Below, one piece after another: positions 21,206 through 29,350 of a stretch of DNA of 56,468 nucleotides. Each line of letters opens with the position of its first letter. Position 1 is the first letter of the stretch. A program made the position numbers and the translations under genes. The DNA is taken from positions 1-56,468 of the forward strand of contig JAUNPV010000016.1 of NCBI GenBank assembly GCA_030536515.1, given 5' to 3'. The notes beneath the pieces were generated by a model. The model saw nothing but the letters and a program-made list of their open reading frames with translations. It did no database searches and had not been told where the DNA came from. The DNA comes from Eubacteriales bacterium. GTDB taxonomy: Bacteria; Bacillota; Clostridia; Oscillospirales; Oscillospiraceae.

Positions 21206-21845
21206 GGTTCGGGGTGTCCTGTTCGACATGGACGGGGTGGTGACGGACACCGAGAAGCTCTACGCCCGGTTCTGGATGGAGGCCGCCCGCTTCTACGGCT
21301 GCCCCATGACCTGGGAGCAGGCTCTGTGCCTGCGCAGCCGGGGCGGCATGGAGGGCCAGGCGCTGATGGACCGGTGGTTCGGCCCCGGAGTCAGCTACCG
21401 GGCGCTCCGGGAAAAGCGGATTGCGGGCATGGACGATTTCATCGCCCGCCATGGGGTGGAGGCCAAGCCCGGCATTTATCAGCGGCTGGACGAGCTGGAG
21501 GCCCGGGGCATTCCCGCCGCCATCACCAGCTCCTCCCCGCCGGAGCGCATCCGGGACTATCTGACCAGCCTGGGCATTTACCACCGGTTCGCCAAAATTT
21601 GCAGCGGCTACCAGGTGCCAAGAGGCAAGCCGGAGCCGGACATCTACCTTTTTGGCGCCGCCCAGCTGGGCCTGGACCCCGGGGCGTGCCTGGCCCTGGA
21701 GGACTCCCCGGCGGGCATCCTCTCCGCCCACCGGGCCGGCTGCCTGCCGGTGCTGATCCCCGACCTGGACGAGGCCGACGAAGACACCCGGCCCCTGCTC
21801 TACGCCCAGGTGAAGACGCTGGCGGATGTTATTGAATTGTTGTAA
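21192..21845 (+). CDS. HAD-superfamily phosphatase/phosphoglucomutase-like protein
   Basis: A 217-residue HAD protein. Motif I is LFDMDGVVTDTE (about residues 10-21), motif II falls in ITSSSP, motif III in the GKPEPDIYL segment, and motif IV in LEDSPAGI. A helical cap lies between motifs I and II, as in beta-phosphoglucomutase and small sugar phosphatases. Start ATG 21192 lies within the glk 3' end, giving translational coupling. A role in dephosphorylating sugar phosphates made near glucokinase is plausible. Exact substrate unknown. Confidence 0.87.
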   Translation: MTLAKVRGVLFDMDGVVTDTEKLYARFWMEAARFYGCPMTWEQALCLRSRGGMEGQALMDRWFGPGVSYRALREKRIAGMDDFIARHGVEAKPGIYQRLDELEARGIPAAITSSSPPERIRDYLTSLGIYHRFAKICSGYQVPRGKPEPDIYLFGAAQLGLDPGACLALEDSPAGILSAHRAGCLPVLIPDLDEADEDTRPLLYAQVKTLADVIELL

Positions 21846-21882
21846 AAAGGTCCCGTTCTTCCTGAGAAGAACGGGACCTTTT
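21844..21882 (+). terminator. Intrinsic terminator of the glk-HAD operon
   Basis: AAAAGGTCCCGTTCTT and AAGAACGGGACCTTTT form a 16-bp stem around a 6-base loop with a T-rich end directly after the HAD stop. Confidence 0.88.
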
Positions 21883-21916
21883 GCGCCAAAAAATTAGAAA
21901 AGATTCCCCCCAAAAA

Positions 21917-22100
21917 GGCTTCTCCTTGAGGAGAAGCTGCCACCGAAGGTGACTGATGAGGTGGAAAGCCTTCCCCATTGGGGGAAACGCCATAGGCGTG
22001 ACGGAAGAGGGGTGTACCCCTGTTTGAGCGGCGTGGTAGCCGGACAACACCTCATCCGGCATGGCGGAGCCATGCCACCTTCTCCTCGAGGAGAAGGCTT
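21917..22100. repeat. Long palindromic element bounded by CTTCTCCTTGAGGAGAAG-type arms
   Basis: The element starts GGCTTCTCCTTGAGGAGAAG and ends with the related TTCTCCTCGAGGAGAAGGC. Inside are GATGAGGTG and CACCTCATC half arms plus smaller stems. No coding frame is supported. A shorter related element is at about 15946-16022. Confidence 0.7.
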
Positions 22101-22107
22101 TAGGTGC

Positions 22108-22779
22108 CTACCTGAATTCGATTCGTTCATACTCCTCCCCCAGCAGGTCCACGTAGTGGACCACTCCGGTTTCTACCGGGCGGCCCAGCAGGAGTCTGAC
22201 GCACAGGCTTACCTGCATGGCGGCGCAGAGGGCGGGGGTGAAGCTGAGGACGGACTTGTCCGTCAGGGCTGCGTCGGCGGGGTACAGCAGCTCCAGCAGG
22301 CCGTCGCCGGGCATGGAAACAGCCGCCTGGGCGGCCCAGCCCCGGATGGCCCCATAAATGAGGGGAATGCCTGCGTCGGTGCAGGCCCGGGCCAGCATCT
22401 TCCGGGCGGGAATGGAGTCCAGCCCGTCCAGCACGGCGTCGCAGCCCGGAAGAAGGCCCGGGGTGCTGCGCTCGTCCAGGTAGGCCTCCACGGCGGTAAA
22501 GTCGACGGCGGGGTTGATGTCCAGCGCCCGGGCCCTGGCGGTCTGGGCCTTGCTTTTTCCCAGGACGGAGGTGCCGGACAGCAGCTGGCGGTTGAAGTTG
22601 CTTTCCTCAAACACGTCAGCGTCGGCGGCCAGAATGGCCCCCACGCCCACCCGGGTCAGCAGCTCGATGAGGTGGCCGCCCAGGCCGCCGCACCCGGCCA
22701 CCAAGACCCGCTTTTGGGCCAGAAGGGCGCACTCCTCCCGGGAAAGGGCCCCCAGGTTCCGGATAAACCGGCGGTCCAT
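22108..22779 (-). CDS. moeB: MoeB/ThiF-family adenylyltransferase for the MoaD-type sulfur carrier
   Basis: A 223-residue E1-like protein. The nucleotide site VLVAGCGGLGGHLIELLTRVG lies near the N-terminus, followed by the NFNRQLL segment conserved in MoeB/ThiF. It lacks the long C-terminal rhodanese or zinc Cys pairs of full-size MoeB. Start choice: ATG 22779 has GGAGG 8 bases upstream and follows the MoaD-like stop by one base. It would adenylate the C-terminal Gly-Gly of the neighbouring MoaD so that sulfur can be added for molybdopterin. Use for thiamine is possible in principle, but the surrounding pterin island argues for MoeB. Confidence 0.87.
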   Translation of the reverse strand: MDRRFIRNLGALSREECALLAQKRVLVAGCGGLGGHLIELLTRVGVGAILAADADVFEESNFNRQLLSGTSVLGKSKAQTARARALDINPAVDFTAVEAYLDERSTPGLLPGCDAVLDGLDSIPARKMLARACTDAGIPLIYGAIRGWAAQAAVSMPGDGLLELLYPADAALTDKSVLSFTPALCAAMQVSLCVRLLLGRPVETGVVHYVDLLGEEYERIEFR

Positions 22780-22780
22780 C

Positions 22781-23002
22781 TCAGCCACCTCCCACCGGCG
22801 GGAACAGGGACACCAGGTCCCCATCCTTCACCGGGTCCTCCGGCCTTTTGTGGAAGCCGTTGATGAGCAGAATGGACACCTCCTCCCGGGGAATGTCCAT
22901 GGCCGCCAAAATATCCCCGGCGGTGCGAAGCCCCCCGGCCTCCAGCATGGAGATTTTCTCCCGCCCCTGGCGCAGTGTTGCAAATACCCGAACTTCAATC
23001 AT
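22781..23002 (-). CDS. moaD: MoaD/ThiS-family sulfur carrier (molybdopterin synthase small subunit)
   Basis: A 73-residue ubiquitin-like protein ending PPVGGG; the terminal Gly-Gly is where the adenylate and thiocarboxylate form. The beta-grasp pattern is visible (MIEVRVFATLRQG; VSILLINGF; DGDLVSLFPP). The start follows a GAGGAGG site. It is placed before the MoeB-like gene with one base between them and downstream of the AOR gene on the same strand. Together with MoaE at 36893-37282 it would make molybdopterin from the MoaA/MoaC product. Confidence 0.88.
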   Translation of the reverse strand: MIEVRVFATLRQGREKISMLEAGGLRTAGDILAAMDIPREEVSILLINGFHKRPEDPVKDGDLVSLFPPVGGG

Positions 23003-23154
23003 GGTTTGGCCTCCTCGGCACTCGCAGGGCGGCCTGCCCCCAGGCCGCCGATTTGTAACGACGCAAAAGGGGGGACGGCGGCCTGAGGGCAGGCCGCCCT
23101 ACGGAATTGTATAAATGATGGGCGGGGCTTTGAACCCCGCCCTTGTTTATTTTA
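23003..23154. repeat. Two GGGCGGCCTG-family hairpins and a GC hairpin between AOR and moaD
   Basis: Hairpins lie at 23025-23049 and 23076-23101. A third, GGGCGGGG/CCCCGCCC (23120-23127 with 23135-23142), sits 13 bases after the AOR stop on the minus strand. The third could terminate AOR transcripts, but the T-rich tract lies on the side usable only from the plus strand, so some readthrough into moaD is likely. Confidence 0.55.
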
Positions 23155-24972
23155 TTACTTACCGACGCACTCGTCAAGGCCCAGCTTTTTCAGGGTCTCG
23201 TCGGTGGGGAAGGCGTTGACCCAGCCCCGGGCCTCGTAGTACTGCGGCAGGGTCAGGGGCAGCTGGGAAATCATGCCCTCGGAGGGGCCGTTTGCCACCT
23301 TCTCCTGGAGCAGACGCTTGGGCAGCCGGTCGTCCTCGGGCTTCATGCCGGCGGCCTTGTTGAACATCCGCTCGATGTTGTAAATCCGGTCGCCGATTTC
23401 CAGAACCTCCGCTGCGGTGTAGTTGGTGCCGGTGGCGGCGTTCAGCAGGTCGGTGTACTCCTGAGCGCCCATGGCGAAGGAGGTGAACAGGCAGTGGCCC
23501 ATGGAGTCGATGACGGCGGTCAGGTCCTGGAAGGTCTTGGTCCAGGCGGCCTTGTCAGTGGTGACGGTCCGGTCCAGCTGCTGGGGCAGGCCCAGGACCT
23601 CGGGGGAAATCATGTAGCCCCGGACGTGGCAGCCGCCTCGGTTGGAGGTGGCGTAGGTGATGCCGATGCCCTGGATGGCCCGGGCATCATAGGCGGGCAT
23701 TTCCTGCTTCTTGACGGACATGGAAATTTCGGGGTGGCCGTAGTGCTCGCACAGCCGGGCGGAGCCGGAGCTCATCAGCCAGGCCAGGGGGGACTCGGGG
23801 TCGCCCATCCGCTTGGTCCACTCCACCAACGCCTTGGTGCTGCCCCACTCCAGAGGCACGCCGTCGCATTCCTCTTCCTTGATGTAGCCCTTCTGGTACA
23901 GCTCCATGGCGGCTGCAATGGTGCAGGGGGTGCCGATGGCATCCAGGCCGTACTCATTGCAGAGCATATTGCACTCGTCGATGATGTTCAAATCGTTGTT
24001 GCCGCAGTTGCCGCCGTAGGCCCACAGAGGCTCGTACTCGGGACCGCCAACCACCTTGCCGTTGACGTTGACCACACGGCCGCAGGCAATGGGGCAGCGG
24101 TGGCAGGCACCGGGCTTGACCAGGTACTTTTCGGCCAGGGTCTCGCCGGAGATGTCGTCGGCCTTGTCGTAGTAGGATTCCTGCCAGTTGCGGACGGGGA
24201 AGGCACCGATGCTGTTGACGATGTTCACCAGCACCGCGGTGCCCAGCTGGCGCAGGCCTGCGCCGGTGACGGGGTTGGCCTTCAGAACCTCCAGAGCCCG
24301 CTTGTTGGCGGCCTTCAGGGCCTCCACATCGGCCACGTTGTCCAGATTCTTCCGGCTGGCCTTGACCACAATGGCCTTGAGCTTCTTGCTGCCCATGACC
24401 GCGCCTACGCCGGAGCGTCCGGCGGCCCGGTCCTTGTCGTTCATAATGGCGGCCAGCAGCACCTGCTTCTCACCGGCGGGGCCGATGTTCAGAACGGAGG
24501 CGTCGGCCCCGTGCTTTTCCCGGAGGGTCTCGTCCATCTTCTCGCTCATCACGCCCACGTACTCCTCGGCGCTGAGCAGCTCGATTTTGTCGTCCACGAT
24601 GTTGATGTAGGTCCACTGAGGGGCCTCGCCCTCGACGATGATGGCATCCCAGCCGGCGTATTTCAGCTTGGCACCCCAGATGCCGCCGGAGTTGGAGCAG
24701 GCAATCATGCCCGTCAGGGGGGACTTGGTGCACACCATGTACCGGCCGGAGGAGGGGGCCTGGGCGCCGGTCATGGGGCCGGTGATGTAAACCAGCTTGT
24801 TTTCAGGGGACAGAGGGTCCACGGTGGCGACACCCTCGTCATAGAGAATCTTGGTGCCGAGGCCACGGCCGCCGATGAACTTGTGGGCCATGTCCAGGTC
24901 CAGCTTTTCGATTTTGATTTCGCCGGTGGTCAGATTGACCCGGGCCAGCTTTTCATAGTATGCTCCGCTCAT
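23155..24972 (-). CDS. aor: Aldehyde:ferredoxin oxidoreductase, tungsten-pterin type
   Basis: A 605-residue member of the AOR family, whose characterised members hold a tungsten bis-pterin and one [4Fe-4S] cluster and oxidise aldehydes to acids with ferredoxin as acceptor. The N-terminal barrel has the FIGGRGLGTKIL segment. Cluster ligands fit Cys290, Cys293, Cys297 (C-x2-C-x3-C) and Cys493 (DSMGHC). The pterin loop GLDAIG, the Glu at PEYEPLW (about 311-317) and His449 (GGCHVRGY) match the active site of archaeal AOR. Start choice: ATG 24972 has GGAGGT 7 bases upstream. No four-cluster WorS-type partner is adjacent, so it may work alone with ferredoxin. Exact substrate unknown. Confidence 0.93.
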   Translation of the reverse strand: MSGAYYEKLARVNLTTGEIKIEKLDLDMAHKFIGGRGLGTKILYDEGVATVDPLSPENKLVYITGPMTGAQAPSSGRYMVCTKSPLTGMIACSNSGGIWGAKLKYAGWDAIIVEGEAPQWTYINIVDDKIELLSAEEYVGVMSEKMDETLREKHGADASVLNIGPAGEKQVLLAAIMNDKDRAAGRSGVGAVMGSKKLKAIVVKASRKNLDNVADVEALKAANKRALEVLKANPVTGAGLRQLGTAVLVNIVNSIGAFPVRNWQESYYDKADDISGETLAEKYLVKPGACHRCPIACGRVVNVNGKVVGGPEYEPLWAYGGNCGNNDLNIIDECNMLCNEYGLDAIGTPCTIAAAMELYQKGYIKEEECDGVPLEWGSTKALVEWTKRMGDPESPLAWLMSSGSARLCEHYGHPEISMSVKKQEMPAYDARAIQGIGITYATSNRGGCHVRGYMISPEVLGLPQQLDRTVTTDKAAWTKTFQDLTAVIDSMGHCLFTSFAMGAQEYTDLLNAATGTNYTAAEVLEIGDRIYNIERMFNKAAGMKPEDDRLPKRLLQEKVANGPSEGMISQLPLTLPQYYEARGWVNAFPTDETLKKLGLDECVGK

Positions 24973-25036
24973 GTATGTACCTCCAGATTTGTGAATAATA
25001 GATGAATCAACAAAGGAATGCAATGCTTACACTGTT

Positions 25037-25064
25037 ATTATAACCAATTTCCGAAAACGTTCAA
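25037..25064 (-). promoter_or_regulatory. Promoter of the AOR gene
   Basis: On the minus strand TTGAAC (25064-25059) and TATAAT (25042-25037) are 16 bases apart, giving a leader of about 58 bases before the AOR start. Confidence 0.72.
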
Positions 25065-25147
25065 GGCCCTGGGGGGAAGATTGTGCGAACTGAGCTGAAT
25101 TTGTACCAAAACGGCCACAGCCGGTGCATCTGTCCGGTATAGATGTG

Positions 25148-25191
25148 CGAAATGGGACGAAATCATACGATATAAGACGAAAATCACGAAA
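25148..25191. promoter_or_regulatory. Helically phased CGAAA repeats, candidate operator between AOR and the regulator gene
   Basis: CGAAA occurs at 25148, 25158, 25178 and 25187, with the variant CGATA at 25168. The steps are 10, 10, 10 and 9 bases, so the copies lie on one face of the helix. The array ends 7 bases before the -35 box of the regulator promoter. Binding by the HTH-PBP regulator is inferred. Confidence 0.5.
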
Positions 25192-25198
25192 CGGGCCC

Positions 25199-25227
25199 TT
25201 GCGTATTGCCCAAAAGAGTCGTATAAT
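25199..25227 (+). promoter_or_regulatory. Promoter of the cofactor biosynthesis operon
   Basis: TTGCGT (25199-25204) and TATAAT (25222-25227) with a 17-base spacer, about 40 bases before the regulator start. Confidence 0.7.
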
Positions 25228-25270
25228 AAGAAATAGAATCTGTGCGTATCGACAGGAAAGGAGCGCTTCC

Positions 25271-26212
25271 ATGACCCAGAACAAGTCGCTGTCCACCCAG
25301 GAGGTGGCCCAGATCCTCCACGTCAGCAAATCCACCATCTACGAGCTCATCCGCCGGGGGGAGCTGAGCTCCTATAAAATCGGCCGGAAGGTCCGCTTTA
25401 CCCAGGACGATGTGGATGCCTACATCGCCCGGTCCCGCCACGAGGCCAGCACCCGCCCTGTCCAGCGCATCGACACCCACAGCACCCTGCTAACGCCCCC
25501 GGACCGGGGGCGGCCGGAGATTATCCTGGCGGGCCAGGACGTGGTGCTGGACATTCTGGCGGGCTTTTTGGAGCTCAGCGACCTCACCGCCGGGCGCAGC
25601 TATCTGTCCGGCTTCGAGGGGCTGCTGGCGCTGTACCAGGACAGGGTCCACGCCGCCGCCTGCCATTTGTACAGCCCCGCCGCCGGGGTGTACAACCACA
25701 GCTTTGTCCAGCATCTGCTGCCGGGGGTCCCGGCGGCGCTGGTGAACCTGTCCTACCGGATGCTGGGCTTTTACGTGCCCAGGGGGAACCCCAAAAACAT
25801 CCGGGGCTGGGAGGATTTGTGGCGGCGGGATGTGACCATCGTCAACCGCCGCCTGGGCTCCAGCACCCGGATTCTGCTGGACGGCCAGCTGGCCCGGATG
25901 GGCATTGACAGCCGGGATGTCCGGGGCTACGACAAAATTATGAAGTCCCACCTGACGGTGGCGGCGGCCATTGCAGGCGGCGAGGCGGACCTGGCCCTGG
26001 GCACCCAGCGGGTGGCGGGGGCCATGGAGGGCATCGACTTTGTGCCCTTGCAGGAGGAGCGCTACGATTTGGTGATGAAAAAGGTGTTCCTGGAAAGCCA
26101 GCCGGGGCAGCGCCTGCTGGCTATTTTGAACGACCCGGCCTTCCGCCGGGAAATCCAGCCCTTTTCCGGCAACGACTACCGGGACCTGGGCAAAATCCTG
26201 ATGGAGGTATGA
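25271..26212 (+). CDS. Transcriptional regulator: excisionase-type HTH fused to a PBP-like metal/cofactor-sensing domain
   Basis: A 313-residue protein. Residues about 8-55 form a MerR/excisionase-like HTH (STQEVAQILHVSKSTIYELI, then GELSSYKIGRKVRF). The rest is a PBP-like domain (about 80-305) of the type found in molybdate-related proteins, with HLYSPAAGVYNHSF and RRLGSSTRILLD. The same domain is fused to the MoeA copy at 27443-29350, so both probably bind one ligand, such as tungstate, molybdate or a pterin intermediate. ATG 25271 follows AAAGGAG. It is divergent from AOR and first in the cofactor operon, so it likely controls both. It is not a ModE or TunR type, since no TOBE domain is present. 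Confidence 0.85.
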   Translation: MTQNKSLSTQEVAQILHVSKSTIYELIRRGELSSYKIGRKVRFTQDDVDAYIARSRHEASTRPVQRIDTHSTLLTPPDRGRPEIILAGQDVVLDILAGFLELSDLTAGRSYLSGFEGLLALYQDRVHAAACHLYSPAAGVYNHSFVQHLLPGVPAALVNLSYRMLGFYVPRGNPKNIRGWEDLWRRDVTIVNRRLGSSTRILLDGQLARMGIDSRDVRGYDKIMKSHLTVAAAIAGGEADLALGTQRVAGAMEGIDFVPLQEERYDLVMKKVFLESQPGQRLLAILNDPAFRREIQPFSGNDYRDLGKILMEV

Positions 26213-26216
26213 AACC

Positions 26217-27440
26217 ATGCTGGAAGTGAAAACACCGGAGCAGGTCCTGGACCTGATTCGGACCGAATTTGCGCCTATCCAGGCCCCCGCCCGGGAGGCG
26301 GATTTGACCGAGGCCCTGGGCCGGGTGCTGGCGGAGGATGTGGCGGCCAGAGAGTATGTGCCGGATTTTGACCGGTCCACCGTAGATGGCTACGCCGTCC
26401 GGGCCCGGGATACCTTCGGCTGCTCCGATGCCATTCCCGCCATTTTGCCCCTGGCCGGGGAGATTCTCATGGGCCAGGGGGCCCCGTCGCCGCTGGAGCC
26501 GGAGACCTGCTGGGCGGTGCCCACCGGCGGCGCCATGCCGGCGGGGGCCGATGCCGCCGTGATGGTGGAGTACACCGAGGACTACGGCGACGGCACCGTG
26601 GGCATCAGCAAAAGCGCCGCCCCGGGCCAGAACATGATTTTCAGAGGGGACGATGTGTACCCCGGTAAGGTGATTCTGGAAAAGGGCCATGTGCTGTCCA
26701 GCCAGGACATCGGGGCCCTGGCGGCCATCGGCCTGGCAAGGGTCCGGGTGGTCCCCCGGCTGCGGGTGGGGATTTTGTCCACCGGCGATGAGCTGGTGCC
26801 GCCGGAGGCAGTCCCCGGCCCCGGCCAGGTCCGGGATGTCAACGGCCCCATGCTGTGTGCCATGCTCCGGGGCTTTGGGGCGGAGCCTGTTTCCTACGGC
26901 ATTGTGAAGGATAACGAGGCCCAGCTGGCCGCCACGGTGGACAGGGCCATGGCCGAATGCGATGCGGTGCTCCTGTCCGGCGGCAGCAGCGTGGGGGTCA
27001 AGGATGCCGCCTGCCGGATTATTGAGCAGCGTGGGCAGCTGCTGCTCCACGGCATCGCCATGAAGCCCGGCAAGCCTACCATTTTGGGCAGGGCGGGGAA
27101 CAAGCCTCTGGTGGGCCTGCCCGGCCATCCCGTGGCGGCCTATTTTATTACAAAGCTGTTCGTCCTGCCCCTGCTGTCCCGGCTGGAGGGCCGGGTCCAG
27201 GCCCACTACACCGTCGCCGCACGGATTACCGAAAGCGTCAGCGCCAACCACGGCCGGGCCCAGTACGGCTGCGTGCGGCTGCTTCAGAAGGAGGGCCAGC
27301 TCTGGGCCCAGCCCATCCGGGGCAAATCCGGCCTCATCACCACCCTGGCCGGGGCCGAGGGCTATTTCGAAATTTCCCGGGACTGCGAGGGCATCCCCCG
27401 GGGTGCAGAGATACAAGTGACCATTACGACAGGAGAATGA
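26217..27440 (+). CDS. moeA: Molybdopterin molybdotransferase MoeA
   Basis: A 407-residue enzyme that inserts molybdate or tungstate into adenylated molybdopterin. It shows RSTVDGYAVRA (about 54-64), PTGGAMPAGADAAVMVEYTE, GILSTGDEL (domain III start), LLSGGSSVGVKDA and AMKPGKPT, with GLPGHPVAA near the substrate site. Order and length are normal. The start lies 4 bases after the regulator stop with GGAGGT upstream. A second MoeA with an added sensor-like domain follows directly. Two paralogues side by side, as in organisms that handle W and Mo separately, suggest division of labour; this is inference. Confidence 0.93.
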   Translation: MLEVKTPEQVLDLIRTEFAPIQAPAREADLTEALGRVLAEDVAAREYVPDFDRSTVDGYAVRARDTFGCSDAIPAILPLAGEILMGQGAPSPLEPETCWAVPTGGAMPAGADAAVMVEYTEDYGDGTVGISKSAAPGQNMIFRGDDVYPGKVILEKGHVLSSQDIGALAAIGLARVRVVPRLRVGILSTGDELVPPEAVPGPGQVRDVNGPMLCAMLRGFGAEPVSYGIVKDNEAQLAATVDRAMAECDAVLLSGGSSVGVKDAACRIIEQRGQLLLHGIAMKPGKPTILGRAGNKPLVGLPGHPVAAYFITKLFVLPLLSRLEGRVQAHYTVAARITESVSANHGRAQYGCVRLLQKEGQLWAQPIRGKSGLITTLAGAEGYFEISRDCEGIPRGAEIQVTITTGE

Positions 27441-27442
27441 AC

Positions 27443-29350
27443 ATGGAATTTACATATTTAACCAACGCCCCCCTGGACCGGGCGAAAACCGAATATTTGC
27501 AGCTGCTGATTCAGGCGGGCTTTGCCCCCGATACCGAAACCGTCCCCGTGATGAACGCCTGCGGCCGGGTGACGGCCCAGGCTGTCTACGCCCACATCTG
27601 CGCCCCCCACTACGCCGCCAGCGCCATGGACGGCATTGCCGTCCGGGCCAGCGCCACCTTCGGCGCCACCGAGACTACCCCCATCCGCCTGTCCCCCGAC
27701 CAGTTTGAGGTGGTGGACACCGGCGACCCCGTTGACGAGCCCTGGGACGCCGTGATTATGGTGGAGGAGCTGGTGAAGCAGGAGAACGGCTCCGTGGTTA
27801 TTCACGCCGCCGCCGCCCCCTGGCAGCACATCCGCCAGATTGGCGAGGATGTCTGCGCCGGGGAGATGATTCTGGCCTCCCACATGACGGTGACCCCCGC
27901 CGCTATCGGGGCCATGATTGCAGGAGGCGTGCTGGAAATTGAGGTAATCCGCAAGCCCCGCATCGGCATCATCCCCACCGGCGACGAAATCATTCCCCCC
28001 TGCACGGACCCCAGGCCCGGGGATATTCTGGAGTTCAATTCCTCCATTTTCTCCGCCATGGTGGCCCAGTGGGGGGCGGAGCCTGTGACCTATCCCATCG
28101 TCCCCGACGTTTTCGACCAAATCCGGGACATGGTGGCCAAAGCCGCCGGAGAGTGCGACATGGTGATTCTCAACGCCGGTTCTTCGGCAGGCCGGGAGGA
28201 TTTTTCCGCCGGGGTTATCCGCCAGCTGGGCACGGTGCTGTACCACGGCATCGCCATGAAGCCCGGTAAGCCCGCCATTCTGGGGGCCATTGGGGGAAAG
28301 CCGGTGCTGGGGGTTCCCGGGTACCCGGTGTCCGGCATCATCGTCATTGAGGAGCTGCTGCGGCCACTGGTGGACCACTGGCTGAAGGCTCCCACCGAGA
28401 AAAAGCAGTATGCCCCCGCCGTGCTGACACGCCCGGTGGTGTCGGGGCTGAAATACCAGGAGTTCGTCCGGGTCCGCCTGGGCTTCGTGGGGGACAGACT
28501 GATGGCCTCCCCCTTAAGCCGGGGCAGCGGCGTGGTGTCCTCCTTTATGAAGGCCGACGGCATTCTGGAAATCCCCCAGGGCACCGAGGGGTATGAGGCC
28601 GGGCAGACCGTGTCCGTCCGGCTGCTGGCTCCCATGGAGAAGCTGAAAAACACCCTCATGGTCATCGGCAGCCACGACCCGCTGCTGGACGAGCTGGCGG
28701 ACATGATGCACCGGCAGGACAGCAGCGTGTACATGAGCTCCGCCCACGTCGGCTCCATGGGGGGCATTATGGCCATGCGCCGGGGCGAAAACCACGTGGC
28801 AGGCTGCCACCTGCTGGACACCGCCACCGGCGAATATAACCGCAGCTTCCTTAAAAAATACTTCCCCAAGGGAAATGTCCGGCTCATCTCCTGCGTGGGC
28901 CGCCAGCAGGGGCTGATGGTGGCCCCGGGCAACCCCCTGGGCTTTACCAAATTCGCTGACATTGCCACGCCCGGGGTCCGCTATGTCAACCGCCAGAAGG
29001 GCTCCGGCACCCGGATTCTCACGGACTACCTGTGCAAAACCGAACACGTGGACCCCGACAGCATCTACGGCTACGAGCGGGAGGAGATGACCCACACCTC
29101 CGTGGCGGCCCAGATTGCCGCCGGGTCCGCCGATGCGGGCATGGGCATCTACTCCGCCGCCAGGCTCTACGGCCTGGACTTCATCCCCATCTGCATCGAG
29201 GAATACGACCTGCTGATTCCCGACCACGCCTGGGACACCCCCATGGTCCGGCAGCTGCTGGCCACCCTGAAAAGCGACGCCTTCCGGGACAAGCTCCTGG
29301 CCCTGGGGGGCTACACCGTGGAAAACCCCGGTGAAATCATCGCGCTATGA
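27443..29350 (+). CDS. moeA: MoeA fused to a C-terminal PBP-like domain
   Basis: A 635-residue fusion. Residues about 1-400 are MoeA (ASAMDGIAVRA, GIIPTGDEIIPP, LNAGSSAGREDFS, AMKPGKPAILG, GVPGYPVSG). Residues about 405-630 form the same PBP-like domain as in the upstream regulator (CHLLDTATGEYNRSF; NRQKGSGTRILTDYL; HTSVAAQIAAGSADAGMGI). Start choice: ATG 27443 lies 7 bases after AGGAG; ATG 27437 overlaps the moeA stop but is too close to that site. The added domain may deliver oxyanion or sense loading. This architecture is known in Clostridia MoeA proteins, but the ligand is unproven. Confidence 0.9.
   Translation: MEFTYLTNAPLDRAKTEYLQLLIQAGFAPDTETVPVMNACGRVTAQAVYAHICAPHYAASAMDGIAVRASATFGATETTPIRLSPDQFEVVDTGDPVDEPWDAVIMVEELVKQENGSVVIHAAAAPWQHIRQIGEDVCAGEMILASHMTVTPAAIGAMIAGGVLEIEVIRKPRIGIIPTGDEIIPPCTDPRPGDILEFNSSIFSAMVAQWGAEPVTYPIVPDVFDQIRDMVAKAAGECDMVILNAGSSAGREDFSAGVIRQLGTVLYHGIAMKPGKPAILGAIGGKPVLGVPGYPVSGIIVIEELLRPLVDHWLKAPTEKKQYAPAVLTRPVVSGLKYQEFVRVRLGFVGDRLMASPLSRGSGVVSSFMKADGILEIPQGTEGYEAGQTVSVRLLAPMEKLKNTLMVIGSHDPLLDELADMMHRQDSSVYMSSAHVGSMGGIMAMRRGENHVAGCHLLDTATGEYNRSFLKKYFPKGNVRLISCVGRQQGLMVAPGNPLGFTKFADIATPGVRYVNRQKGSGTRILTDYLCKTEHVDPDSIYGYEREEMTHTSVAAQIAAGSADAGMGIYSAARLYGLDFIPICIEEYDLLIPDHAWDTPMVRQLLATLKSDAFRDKLLALGGYTVENPGEIIAL

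Noticed and set aside
23120-23142. Strong terminator for the AOR gene
   Set aside because: The stem is good, but in the AOR direction it is not followed by a T-run, so I list it only as a possible hairpin.
23143-25005. 620-residue plus-strand frame opposite the AOR gene
   Set aside because: Gly/Val/His-rich shadow frame caused by codon bias; the AOR on the other strand has all family motifs.
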